From Photobacterium leiognathi (GTDB taxonomy: Bacteria > Pseudomonadota > Gammaproteobacteria > Enterobacterales > Vibrionaceae), in contig NZ_CP131601.1 in assembly GCF_030685535.1 (NCBI RefSeq), forward strand, positions 2,790,001 through 2,854,000: 64,000 nt of DNA. Reading direction: 5' to 3'. Each line of letters begins with the position of its first letter. Position 1 is the stretch's first letter. The position numbers were made by a program, and so were the translations under genes. Shown piece by piece: positions 9,430 to 21,212 of the stretch. A model generated the notes under the pieces. The model had not been told where the DNA came from, did no database searches, and saw only the letters and a list, made by a program, of their open reading frames with translations.

Positions 9430-9505
9430 TGGCAGAACGGTGGGGGCTCAACGCGCACGGTTAGTGCCGCGACCCAAGATGCGAAGCACTTTTTCGGATC
9501 GCACA
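9430..9505 (-). pseudogene. Decayed tRNA-Asp remnant
   Basis: Starting with TGGCAGAACGG, this stretch mirrors the 3' end of the intact tRNA-Asp (TGGCGGAGCGG). It is preceded by the same kind of terminator and a similar spacer, and a GCGACCC block further in also matches. The remainder cannot fold into a cloverleaf. It is best read as one unit of a tandem duplication of tRNA-Asp plus terminator that has lost function. Confidence 0.55.
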
Positions 9506-9513
9506 TAGCAAAA

Positions 9514-9540
9514 AACCTCAGCATTTCTGCTGAGGTTTCT
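9514..9540. terminator. rrn proximal terminator after tRNA-Asp
   Basis: A 10-bp stem (9514-9523 with 9528-9537), loop TTTC, followed on - by TTTTTTGC. It is the first terminator met by RNA polymerase leaving tRNA-Asp. Confidence 0.88.
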
Positions 9541-9548
9541 TTAAAAAG

Positions 9549-9625
9549 TGGCGGAGCGGACGGGACTCGAACCCGCGACCCCCGGCGTGACAGGCCGGTA
9601 TTCTAACCAACTGAACTACCGCTCC
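9549..9625 (-). tRNA. tRNA-Asp (GTC)
   Basis: A 77-base gene, including the encoded CCA, that folds as a standard cloverleaf. The acceptor stem GGAGCGG pairs with CCGCTCC, the anticodon loop CTGTCAC gives anticodon GTC, and the T arm contains GGTTCGAGTCC. It is the distal gene of the rRNA operon. Confidence 0.97.
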
Positions 9626-9657
9626 GCAGCGTGTCTATTCAGCATAATGCAATTTGA

Positions 9658-9775
9658 GCTTAGCAATGTCCTACTCTCACATGGGGAGGCCCCACACTAC
9701 CATCGGCGCTACAACATTTCACTTCTGAGTTCGGCATGGGTTCAGGTGGTTCTGCTGCGCTATGGTTGCTAAGCA
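9658..9775 (-). rRNA. rrf: 5S ribosomal RNA (distal copy)
   Basis: The - strand carries the conserved 5S core including CCGAACTCAGAAGTGAAA and the terminal helix pairing of GCTTAGCAA with TTGCTAAGC. It is the second of two tandem 5S genes and differs from the proximal one at several positions in the terminal helix and loop regions. Ends are estimated from the terminal helix. Confidence 0.95.
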
Positions 9776-9820
9776 AATTCTTTACAGTTCTCGTTATAAC
9801 AACAAAAACTAAAATTTAAA

Positions 9821-9937
9821 GCCTGGCGATGTCCTACTCTCACATGGGGAGGCCCCACACTACCATCGGCGCTATTACGTTTCACTACTGAGTTCGGCAT
9901 GGGATCAGGTGGGTCCATAACGCTATGGTCGCCAAGC
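9821..9937 (-). rRNA. rrf: 5S ribosomal RNA (proximal copy)
   Basis: The first 5S gene after 23S, with terminal helix GCTTGGCGA/TCGCCAGGC and the usual central sequence. A 45-base AT-rich spacer separates it from the second 5S copy. Tandem 5S genes are known in some rRNA operons of gamma-proteobacteria. Confidence 0.95.
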
Positions 9938-10022
9938 AAATTCGTTACAATCTTGAAAAGCTGATTCTCAAACACACGTTCAAGTGTTCTTGGAGTCCGT
10001 ATAAAACCCCTTGGGTGTTGTA

Positions 10023-12901
<2,879 letters not shown>

Positions 12902-13087
12902 ATACAACCCCAAGAGGTTTCGTATGTTCAAACAACCAAGGTTTAAGTCTCTGATAAGGAGACGTTGGTTTTTCGCCGGACTCGATACAAGACACTTGAA
13001 TGTGTATTGTTTTGAGAACTCGTTTTCATCTTTCGATGAAAACTGTAAATCAATCTATTCGATTGAATTTACTAGTCAGCTTTCCAG

Positions 13088-13101
13088 ATTGTTAAAGAGC
13101 A
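13088..13101 (-). promoter_or_regulatory. boxA antitermination element in the 16S-23S spacer
   Basis: The - strand reads TGCTCTTTAACAAT, the classical rrn boxA bound by NusB-NusE, located before 23S. The rest of the roughly 310-base spacer between 23S and tRNA-Val (12902-13211) holds processing-stem sequence and no gene. Confidence 0.85.
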
Positions 13102-13211
13102 TTGTGTTTCTTTCGAACCACTTTCTAACGATTTTCGGCGACAAGAATGCGGACTTAACAAAGAAATTCTTCATTAAATCTGCGAAATCCGTGCAGAAAA
13201 CTTTTAGAGAG

Positions 13212-13287
13212 TGGTGGGCGATACCGGGCTCGAACCAGTGACCCCCTCCTTGTAAGGGAGGTGCTCTCCCAACTGAGCTAATCGCCC
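13212..13287 (-). tRNA. tRNA-Val (TAC)
   Basis: A 76-base cloverleaf with encoded CCA. Acceptor stem GGGCGAT, anticodon TAC in loop CTTACAA, T-loop GGTTCGAGCCC. Third tRNA of the 16S-23S spacer. Confidence 0.97.
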
Positions 13288-13316
13288 TCCGATGTTTTAC
13301 ATCTTCGAGGAGAAGA

Positions 13317-13392
13317 TGGTGGGTCGTGCAGGATTCGAACCTGCGACCAATTGATTAAAAGTCAACTGCTCTACCAACTGAGCTAACGACCC
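13317..13392 (-). tRNA. tRNA-Lys (TTT)
   Basis: A 76-base gene with encoded CCA. Acceptor stem GGGTCGT, anticodon TTT in loop CTTTTAA, T-loop GGTTCGAATCC. Second spacer tRNA. Confidence 0.97.
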
Positions 13393-13413
13393 AATTTTCA
13401 CTTCAAAGAGAAG

Positions 13414-13489
13414 TGGCGTCCCGTAGGGGAGTCGAACCCCTGTTACCGCCGTGAAAGGGCGGTGTCCTAGGCCTCTAGACGAACGGGAC
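13414..13489 (-). tRNA. tRNA-Glu (TTC)
   Basis: A 76-base gene with encoded CCA. It begins GTCCCGTTCGTCTAGAGG, with anticodon TTC in loop CTTTCAC. First spacer tRNA after 16S. Confidence 0.97.
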
Positions 13490-13588
13490 AATGTTCATAC
13501 TTAATGTTGTTGGGCAACATTAAGTGGCTCTCTTACATTTTAACCAAGCAATCTGTGTGGACACTGCATTCAACAGTAAGTCTTTAGG

Positions 13589-15140
<1,552 letters not shown>

Positions 15141-15304
15141 AAGTTTTGTTGGTCTTTCGACCGACTCAATGAATACTGTTAATTCATCATAAATGATGAA
15201 TGAATTGACTGTGCTGATACCGAAGTATCAAATTGGTCACTAGTATCATTGATAAATCTTTTTGACTAATCATTCAACGAGTGCCCACACAGATTGCATG
15301 GTCA

Positions 15305-15320
15305 AATTGTTAAAGAACAA
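15305..15320 (-). promoter_or_regulatory. boxA antitermination element in the rrn leader
   Basis: The - strand of this 16-base stretch (AATTGTTAAAGAACAA on +) contains TGTTCTTTAACA, a boxA element between the rrn promoter and 16S. The same 16 bases recur exactly at 24313-24328 in the genomic island. Confidence 0.85.
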
Positions 15321-15369
15321 TACTGATTTCGTTGCTAGCCAGCGGCTCGCTCCATGTCAGTGAGGTCGC

Positions 15370-15397
15370 ATTATAGGGAGTTTGTTCACATTGACAA
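15370..15397 (-). promoter_or_regulatory. rrn promoter
   Basis: On -, TTGTCA (-35, 15392-15397) and TATAAT (-10, 15370-15375) are 16 bases apart, followed by the GC-rich discriminator GCGACC typical of stringently controlled rRNA promoters. An AT-rich UP-like region lies just upstream (15398-15430). Only one promoter of this quality is visible. Confidence 0.88.
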
Positions 15398-15510
15398 GTG
15401 TTTTTTTCGATAAAAATCACAATAACCACTTAAGTGCTCAATACTCCCACAAACTGCTCTCTATCGAACAAAATTAAAGCAACAAGTCACAAAGTTCGGT
15501 ACTTTGATGA

Positions 15511-16614
15511 CTATTTACTATTAATAATACGCTTACCAAGAGCCTGCCCTTTTAGCTCTATGTATTTATAGGTTGTCATTGAGACAGCTATAACGATACA
15601 TAAAACCAACAACACTAATAAGTTGTTATAAAGAGCTGAACCTAAATCAATAAAGCGAGCATCATTGATAGTCGGTGCTATCTCTTTACCTAATACTTTT
15701 TGTCCAACCATCGCCATGGAAGTGATCATAAAGAGGATTGCAGCATGAGTGAGGTAAATAGAGTATGACCATTTACCTAAAGCCTGAAATAGACCTTTAT
15801 TTAATAACTTCGAAATTACACCTGATTCAAATGCAAAGAACAACACAACCACATAAAATAATAATGTCGCATATATGTATCTGTCTGCTATCTCATTTGA
15901 AACCAAATAAGCCACTGCACTTAAAAGCAGGACTTCAATGATAGAGCCAACAATAAAAGGGATCGATAGATGCTTTATCTTGGCAAAGACTACATAGGTA
16001 AATGCGCCACCAAAGAAGCACGATAAACCATTAAAGACATACGGCTGTAATAGATCAGATTTCTGCTCCATTAATATCAGGATCACAACAGCAATACTCA
16101 GCCAACTCCATACTTTAAATCGGCCAAATAAAAACAGCGTCAAAAAGAGTAAAACATACAAGTAAAACTCGATACTGATACTCCATGACGGATAGTTAAA
16201 TGACAGCGGATCTGTCAATGATGTCCATGACTGTAACATCAATAAGTTTGGCAAGATTTGTGTGGGAGAGCCATGCCCTGTAAATGGCAACGCATTGAAA
16301 CTAAAACCAGCTACTTTATAAGCAAGGTATTTAACAAGCTCCAAGCCGATGAACACCATTAGCATACAAAAGTACAATGGGTAGAGTCGGAAAAAACGTG
16401 ATGCTATATAAGGTTTAAAGCGCAAATTTTCTCTAAAACCATAGCTATGCGCTAATACAAAACCACTTAATGCAAAGAAAAATTCTACAAATAATTCACT
16501 GCCTCTAAAAAAAGGCAACTCAGTAACACTTCCGACGACACGGAAGTGAAATAACACTACAGATAATGCACAAAGTCCGCGAAAGGCATCAAGTACTTCA
16601 AATCGTCTTGTCAT
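15511..16614 (-). CDS. Acyltransferase 3 family membrane protein (OafA-like)
   Basis: A 367-aa integral membrane O-acyltransferase. The ATG at 16614 gives MTRRFEVLDAFRGLCALSVV, with the family arginine in the first segment and the histidine in VLFHFRVV; a TTG 18 bases upstream is an alternative start. About ten hydrophobic segments are visible. Members acetylate or succinylate surface polysaccharides such as O-antigen, but the substrate cannot be told here. The gene lies 22 bases after a second acyltransferase, so the two probably form an operon. Both are AT-rich and sit between rrn and the island, suggesting strain-variable surface modification. Confidence 0.8.
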   Translation of the reverse strand: MTRRFEVLDAFRGLCALSVVLFHFRVVGSVTELPFFRGSELFVEFFFALSGFVLAHSYGFRENLRFKPYIASRFFRLYPLYFCMLMVFIGLELVKYLAYKVAGFSFNALPFTGHGSPTQILPNLLMLQSWTSLTDPLSFNYPSWSISIEFYLYVLLFLTLFLFGRFKVWSWLSIAVVILILMEQKSDLLQPYVFNGLSCFFGGAFTYVVFAKIKHLSIPFIVGSIIEVLLLSAVAYLVSNEIADRYIYATLLFYVVVLFFAFESGVISKLLNKGLFQALGKWSYSIYLTHAAILFMITSMAMVGQKVLGKEIAPTINDARFIDLGSALYNNLLVLLVLCIVIAVSMTTYKYIELKGQALGKRIINSK

Positions 16615-16636
16615 ATAACAACTCAACTTCAATCAA

Positions 16637-17620
16637 TTAATGTCTAACGACTAATTTAGATTCAATGCAGTGCCAACTAACCATGGCAAATAAGAAAACA
16701 AGCACAGTTGCAATGGCTGCACCTTTATAGATGTTTTCAAAAAATCCATACATGATTAACGTTTGTAAGATCGGGAAGTGCCAAATATAGATACCGTAGG
16801 AAATATCACCAATGCGCTTACTCACTGTAATAGGCTTAAGTTTGAACACTATTACATACACCATAAAACTCACAGCAAAGGCATAAATCACAAACCAGCT
16901 TTGTAAGAATAAAACAGTTGGGATCAATAATAATAAGTGCCAAGGTTTTAAGAATTTAGGCTCAGCAAAATTCCAATAAGCACCCAACATGAAGAACACT
17001 AACATTGACGGTAACTGTCGGTTAATACTGGCTGGTAAATCATGATATTTAATTAAATATTGAACCAAGTAAAAGCAACAAACTGAAAGTACACCTAATA
17101 AAATTGTCAGTTTTTTGTTGTCTAATTTTTTATTAAGCACGCCATAGATAATAGGCACACAAACATAGAACATTACTTCAATTTTTATGGTCCATAATGC
17201 TGCATTAACAAAGGGTTGGAAGTTATGTTCAAACAATCCCGGCAAGGTTGGCTGCAAGAAATTAGCCAATAAGTAGTTGGAAGCTAAGTACTTAGCTGCG
17301 CCATTATTTAAATAACTAGTAAAGCTATCTGAATAATGAAGATAGCCAAAAATAAACGCTGTTGTGATAACAATAAAATACAGTGGGTAAATACGTAAGA
17401 AACGCGACTTTACATAAGTCGATAAAGGCTTTCTTTTTAAGTAGCTTTTTACTATCAAATAACCACTAATAACAAAAAAGCAATGTACCGCTACACCACC
17501 AGGCACATACATAAGGTATTCATTTTGAGTTTCTATTCCCATATGAAAATAGAAAACAAGTACAGCGAGAAGAATTCGTAAGATATCAAAATTATTTTTA
17601 ACCACGAGAGAAGAACTCAA
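16637..17620 (-). CDS. Acyltransferase 3 family membrane protein
   Basis: A 327-aa multi-spanning acyltransferase. The N-terminus reads NNFDILRILLAVLVFYFHMG, carrying the arginine and histidine typical of the family, and FFVISGYLI marks the next segment. The start is uncertain: TTG at 17620 and GTG at 17605 are both in frame, neither with a strong ribosome site. It is shorter than the usual 340-380 aa. It precedes the second acyltransferase on the same strand and probably acts on a different position of the same glycan; that is inference. Confidence 0.75.
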   Translation of the reverse strand: MSSSLVVKNNFDILRILLAVLVFYFHMGIETQNEYLMYVPGGVAVHCFFVISGYLIVKSYLKRKPLSTYVKSRFLRIYPLYFIVITTAFIFGYLHYSDSFTSYLNNGAAKYLASNYLLANFLQPTLPGLFEHNFQPFVNAALWTIKIEVMFYVCVPIIYGVLNKKLDNKKLTILLGVLSVCCFYLVQYLIKYHDLPASINRQLPSMLVFFMLGAYWNFAEPKFLKPWHLLLLIPTVLFLQSWFVIYAFAVSFMVYVIVFKLKPITVSKRIGDISYGIYIWHFPILQTLIMYGFFENIYKGAAIATVLVFLFAMVSWHCIESKLVVRH

Positions 17621-17898
17621 AAAATGAACAAGATCTAATTATTGCACAGTTTTTTTGTTGTCGGGGAAAGTGCCTATTTTCAGACAATATCTTCACATAA
17701 ATTATGATAAATAAACGTGAGATAAGATAAACCTCTTTATCCCTTTTAAGTATTATCTCTCTGTTATTTTTAGTAAATAAAACAAGAAATGATGCTAGAA
17801 CACAACTAATAGAAGATTCGCTTTAAAGGCTATTTAAAGAAGAGAAAATGAACAGTATCGCTTTCGATTGTTTATGAAGAGAGAAATATAAGATGTCC
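17621..17898. other. AT-rich intergenic region before the island boundary
   Basis: About 280 bases with no supportable gene. It presumably holds the promoter for the acyltransferase pair on - and is the chromosomal flank immediately left of the island repeat. I see no clear -35/-10 pair that stands above the AT-rich background. Confidence 0.4.
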
Positions 17899-18001
17899 AG
17901 ATACAACAAAGCCCCAATCTTTCGATTGAGGCTTTGTTTGAAATTTGGTGCCCGAGGACGGACTTGAACCGTCACTCCCGAAGGAAACGGATTTTGAATC
18001 C
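17899..18001 (+). repeat. Island boundary direct repeat, far end (att)
   Basis: A 103-bp sequence identical to 29678-29780. It contains the 3' part of tRNA-Leu(CAA) up to the anticodon arm and the tRNA terminator (hairpin 17907-17936 with one mismatch). Identity stops at both ends at the same offset, as expected for an integrase-generated duplication. This is the copy displaced from the tRNA gene; 18002 is therefore the first island base. Confidence 0.93.
17946..18001 (-). pseudogene. tRNA-Leu 3' fragment left by island insertion
   Basis: These 56 bases are the 3' two-thirds of tRNA-Leu(CAA), from the CCA end through the T arm and variable arm to the anticodon arm. The 5' part is missing: the sequence continues CTTAACGCT instead of the D-arm. 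It is the original tRNA 3' end, now separated from its promoter. Confidence 0.9.
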
Positions 18002-18494
18002 CTTAACGCTGCGCTCGAAAAACGTGTATACCTTACTAGTAATAGGCACTCATAATCACAACATAATCCATATCAGCCAGTAAACAATTCTCAGCCACCC
18101 TTGCAGCCAGAAAATCACATAATGGCTAACTCTGTGCAGTTATGATCCTTCACGGATTTTGAATCCCTTAACGCTTCGCTCGAAAAACGTGTATACCTTA
18201 CTGGTAGTAGGCACTCATAATCACAAGATCAACCATGTCAGCCAGAAACCCATTCTCAGCCACTCTTGCAGCCAGAAAATCACATAATGGCTAACTCTGT
18301 GCAGTTATGATCCTTCACGGATTTTGAATCCCTTAACGCTTCGCTCGAAAAACGTGTATACCTTACTGGTAGTAGGCACTCATAATCACAAGATCAACCA
18401 TGTCAGCCAGAAACCCATTCTCAGCCACCCTTGCAGCCAGAAAATCACATAATGGCTAACTCTGTGCAGTTATGATCCTTCACGGATTTTGAAT
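17989..18494 (+). repeat. Three 165-bp tandem repeats bearing the tRNA anticodon-arm core
   Basis: Units begin at 17989, 18154 and 18319, each exactly 165 bp, and a partial fourth copy (GGATTTTGAAT) ends at 18494. Units 2 and 3 differ by about one base; unit 1 differs from them at about a dozen positions. Each starts with the tRNA-Leu anticodon-arm sequence GGATTTTGAATCC, then about 20 bases, then CGTGTATACC, which follows the same arm in the intact tRNA. CAGCCA occurs three times within each unit. No reading frame persists through them. Confidence 0.92.
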
Positions 18495-18716
18495 TTATTG
18501 AAGCTCCTTTACAAGAATTATCCATCGTCTTTATATAATTGATTACCTTTAAATAAAAAGAGACTTGGATAACATCATTTCAGTACAAGTAAAACATCAA
18601 CTGAAAATTTATAAATTAACCGATAACAAATTTAAATATTAATAATGATTTTTTTAGCAAAATAGCCTGAACTACTGTAAATTTCCGTTCTGGAAAAATT
18701 TAAGGTGGCAGATTAT
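18495..18716. other. AT-rich leader of the methyltransferase gene
   Basis: About 220 bases of very AT-rich DNA between the tandem repeats and the methyltransferase. It must hold the methyltransferase promoter. Candidate -10 sequences are too common in this composition to choose one. Confidence 0.35.
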
Positions 18717-19835
18717 ATGAAAACAATATCGCTTTTCTCTGGGTGTGGGGGAATGGATTTAGGTGCAACTAGAGCTGGCGCTGAAGTCATATTCTCCAAT
18801 GACTTTGATCATGATGCATGTGAATCATTGCGTAAATATTTTCCTGAAACAGAAGTTTTTGAAGGAGATATTGCAGACGTAAAAACATTCCCGAAAGCCG
18901 ATTTGTTAATAGGTGGCTACCCTTGCCAATCTTTTTCACTAGGAGGAAAACGAGACCCAGAAAAAGATCCTAGGACTAAATTATATTTACACTATGTTCG
19001 TTGCCTAGAACAAGTTAAACCTAAGTATTTCGTTGCGGAAAATGTTTCTGGGTTAAGTGGCTTAAAAGGAGGAGCATTCTTTAAAGAACAATTTGAAGAA
19101 TTTAATCGCCAAGGTTATGTCGTTACAGTAAAATTACTTAATGCTAGGGATTATGGAGTACCTCAAGTACGAAAACGTCTACTAATCGTTGGTGTTAGAA
19201 AAGACCTTAATCAAGCATTCATATTCCCAAAAGAAACACATGGGAAACCAACTAAAAAAAATCCAGATCTTCTACCATATACATCTCATGGCGAAGTAAT
19301 TAAAGATTTGCCATTGTGGCCGACAGGTGAGTTTTACGAAAGACCACACGATCCTGAAGGACACTTATCTTGGTATTATATGTCAAGAAATCGTAAAAAA
19401 AATTGGGATGAACCCGCTTTTACTGTTGTAGCTAACTGGCGTCATATTACAATTCATCCAGCAAGCGCTAAAATGACTCTAACATGGTCTAATTTAGAAG
19501 ATGGTTACAAGCAACGTTGGGACTTTTCTGATGAGTATGAACATTTACAAAAAGACCCTTCTCGACCAATATTAGAAACACCAAGACGATTATCATGGCG
19601 TGAGTGCGCTAGAATCCAGACTTTCCCAAACGATTTCGAACCAGTAGGGAAAGTTGAATCAAAATTTAAACAAATAGGTAATGCAGTTCCACCATTATTG
19701 GCTGAAGTCATATTCGAGCATTTATTAAGCGGTAAAGGACTCATCCCCTATGAAGAACTGCTAAATAACCAAGAATTACAGCAAACCTTAAATCACTATT
19801 CTCTTTGTGAAGAATCTTCGTCAGAAGTATGCTGA
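18717..19835 (+). CDS. DNA (cytosine-5) methyltransferase
   Basis: A 372-aa C5 DNA methyltransferase. Motif I is FSGCGGMDLG near residues 6-15, motif IV is the catalytic PCQS in GGYPCQSFSLGG, motif VI is AENVSG, motif VIII is PQVRKR and motif X is QIGNAVPP. The order is the normal one and the length is typical for a restriction-linked enzyme. AAGGTGG precedes the ATG at 18717; a GTG twelve bases upstream is the alternative start. It converges on, and overlaps by 40 bases at the 3' end, a gene for a probable restriction endonuclease. The recognition sequence cannot be read from the target-recognition region. Confidence 0.93.
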   Translation: MKTISLFSGCGGMDLGATRAGAEVIFSNDFDHDACESLRKYFPETEVFEGDIADVKTFPKADLLIGGYPCQSFSLGGKRDPEKDPRTKLYLHYVRCLEQVKPKYFVAENVSGLSGLKGGAFFKEQFEEFNRQGYVVTVKLLNARDYGVPQVRKRLLIVGVRKDLNQAFIFPKETHGKPTKKNPDLLPYTSHGEVIKDLPLWPTGEFYERPHDPEGHLSWYYMSRNRKKNWDEPAFTVVANWRHITIHPASAKMTLTWSNLEDGYKQRWDFSDEYEHLQKDPSRPILETPRRLSWRECARIQTFPNDFEPVGKVESKFKQIGNAVPPLLAEVIFEHLLSGKGLIPYEELLNNQELQQTLNHYSLCEESSSEVC

Positions 19836-20620
19836 GTATCAGGCCAATACTGACGAACCCGATCTGAAATAGACATAATAGGCGCTAACTCAAGAGCAAA
19901 TTGAGGACTTGAATAAAGTGCTTTTTCTGCTCTTGGGTAATACTTCAATTGACCACCAGATAAACCATACCAATCAAATAAAACTTCTTCAGGATAATCT
20001 GGATCATATCCGCTCAAGCACTTCGTACTTTTATAACGCCAGATTATTCCTTCAGGAAAATCCAAAGCAAAAGAATGTAACTGATAACGTATATTTGTAT
20101 TATTACTATTAGCCTGATTTGTATAGGAAACTGTTAAATGTCTTGAACTATCTAATACTATATTTTCTATTTGTGAATGTTCATACCAACTATGTACTGT
20201 ATCAAGAATCGACTCACCAATTTCAGTTGCAAACTCCTGAGCTGTAAAATTTTGTTCATTAATTCCCTGCTCTTTCAATGGCTCCCATAGCTTAGCAGGT
20301 GAATTACATAACTCCATATAAACTCGGCCATCAGATAATAATTCGGCAAATTTATTGTTCGTAAAACCTTTTGATTTCACAGATATACCATACTTCTGCT
20401 GAACTTCGTCTTCTACAATAACATCAAAAATAGCTTTACCCTCAGGGGCGTCACCGTTTAAAGCTTCAGCTACAATTCTTTCAAAATCACGCCACCCTGG
20501 TCGAGTTGTGCCATCTTTATTTTTTTCATACCCAAAACCATCAGTATAAACACTCATGAATAACCTAAATTTTTCAATATCTTGATCTGATGGTGCTCGA
20601 TTTACAAATGCTATTGGCAT
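19796..20620 (-). CDS. Probable type II restriction endonuclease
   Basis: A 274-aa protein encoded convergently with the C5 methyltransferase, overlapping its last 40 bases. I assign the function mainly by this pairing. A possible PD-(D/E)xK-like core is visible as D66 in IFDVIVED and K82 in GISVKSK, where the usual acidic residue of the third position would be serine 80. E47 in WRDFERIV might supply the acidic residue. No membrane segment or other domain is seen. A perfect inverted repeat about 15 bases upstream of the start may be its operator. A nuclease of an unknown fold remains possible. Confidence 0.6.
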   Translation of the reverse strand: MPIAFVNRAPSDQDIEKFRLFMSVYTDGFGYEKNKDGTTRPGWRDFERIVAEALNGDAPEGKAIFDVIVEDEVQQKYGISVKSKGFTNNKFAELLSDGRVYMELCNSPAKLWEPLKEQGINEQNFTAQEFATEIGESILDTVHSWYEHSQIENIVLDSSRHLTVSYTNQANSNNTNIRYQLHSFALDFPEGIIWRYKSTKCLSGYDPDYPEEVLFDWYGLSGGQLKYYPRAEKALYSSPQFALELAPIMSISDRVRQYWPDTQHTSDEDSSQRE

Positions 20621-20634
20621 ATCTATACCCTATC

Positions 20635-20656
20635 TATTGTATGGGTTTATACAATA
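20635..20656. promoter_or_regulatory. Inverted repeat upstream of the restriction gene
   Basis: TATTGTAT and ATACAATA form a perfect 8-bp inverted repeat separated by GGGTTT, centred about 25 bases before the restriction gene start. The position suits an operator that delays or limits nuclease expression. No controller gene is evident nearby; the methyltransferase or another island protein could be the ligand. Confidence 0.5.
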
Positions 20657-20775
20657 CCCCTTATATAAAATATTTAACAGTATCAATAAGCTATTCATAT
20701 AATATCAATATAAAAAACTGTATATGTGGCAAAAATTAACAGTACTACTATAAAAACTAGAACTGCCACAAAACA

Positions 20776-20813
20776 TTGACGGTGGCGACCTAAAAATCCT
20801 CCGCCACTGTCAA
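20776..20813. terminator. Hairpin between restriction gene promoter and helicase-tail paralogue
   Basis: A 12-bp stem (20776-20787 with 20802-20813, one G-T pair) with a 14-base loop. It lies just after the 88-aa gene stop on -, so it may terminate the replication module, although the following T run is weak. Its TTGACGGT arm resembles sequences in two other island hairpins. Confidence 0.6.
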
Positions 20814-20835
20814 CCTAAACACCTAAAACTAAATT

Positions 20836-21102
20836 TTAAAGAACTTTACCCGATACCATCACATAACGCTCACTATCACGCCCCATCTTAAAATAGATAC
20901 CGTTGGCATTCAGGCTACTCTCTTGCCCTTTCATCTTTGCCGTTAATGCAGCAGCTCCTTTAGGCAAAAACGTACTACTCTCAAATTCATACAGTTTGTC
21001 TAGTAAGGCAGATGGTGTGCCCTTCCATGCTTCACCATCATTTAAACTCTTAATTAATTTCAGCAAAGCAATATTCAGACGGTCATCAATTTTTAAATTC
21101 AT
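20836..21102 (-). CDS. Stand-alone copy of the helicase C-terminal domain
   Basis: An 88-aa protein that aligns over nearly its full length with the last 85 residues of the 481-aa ATPase encoded just upstream. Shared elements include GTPS.LL, LP.GA.ALT.K and the ending ERYV..SGK. AAGG lies four bases before the ATG. The fold is probably a winged helix, as is common at the C-terminus of phage and plasmid primase-helicases; that is inference. A free copy could bind the same DNA site or the same partner as the helicase and so compete with or assist it. The two copies have diverged well beyond recent duplication. Confidence 0.75.
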   Translation of the reverse strand: MNLKIDDRLNIALLKLIKSLNDGEAWKGTPSALLDKLYEFESSTFLPKGAAALTAKMKGQESSLNANGIYFKMGRDSERYVMVSGKVL

Positions 21103-21165
21103 TACCTTACATACAAAAAAAGGCCAAGCATCACTACGACACTTAGCCTCTTTTTTACCATTTTA

Positions 21166-21211
21166 CCGACTGCTGACCGTCAATTTTTCACACAGTCGAC
21201 AGTCGGCAAAT
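21166..21211. repeat. Hairpin and 17-bp motif after the helicase gene
   Basis: CCGACTG (21166-21172) pairs with CAGTCGG (21200-21206). Within it, 21195-21211 reads GTCGACAGTCGGCAAAT, which matches 25463-25479 at 15 of 17 positions. The two motifs flank the polymerase-helicase module and both sit beside GACCGT. They may be protein-binding sites, possibly part of a replication origin, or related terminators. Confidence 0.55.
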
Positions 21212-21212
21212 T

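Noticed and set aside
9388..9772. Two frames on + around tRNA-Asp and 5S
   Set aside because: They read across terminators, tRNA-Asp and a 5S gene on the other strand.
17989..18494. CRISPR array
   Set aside because: The 165-bp units are contiguous copies with no short repeat/unique spacer pattern, and no cas genes are near.
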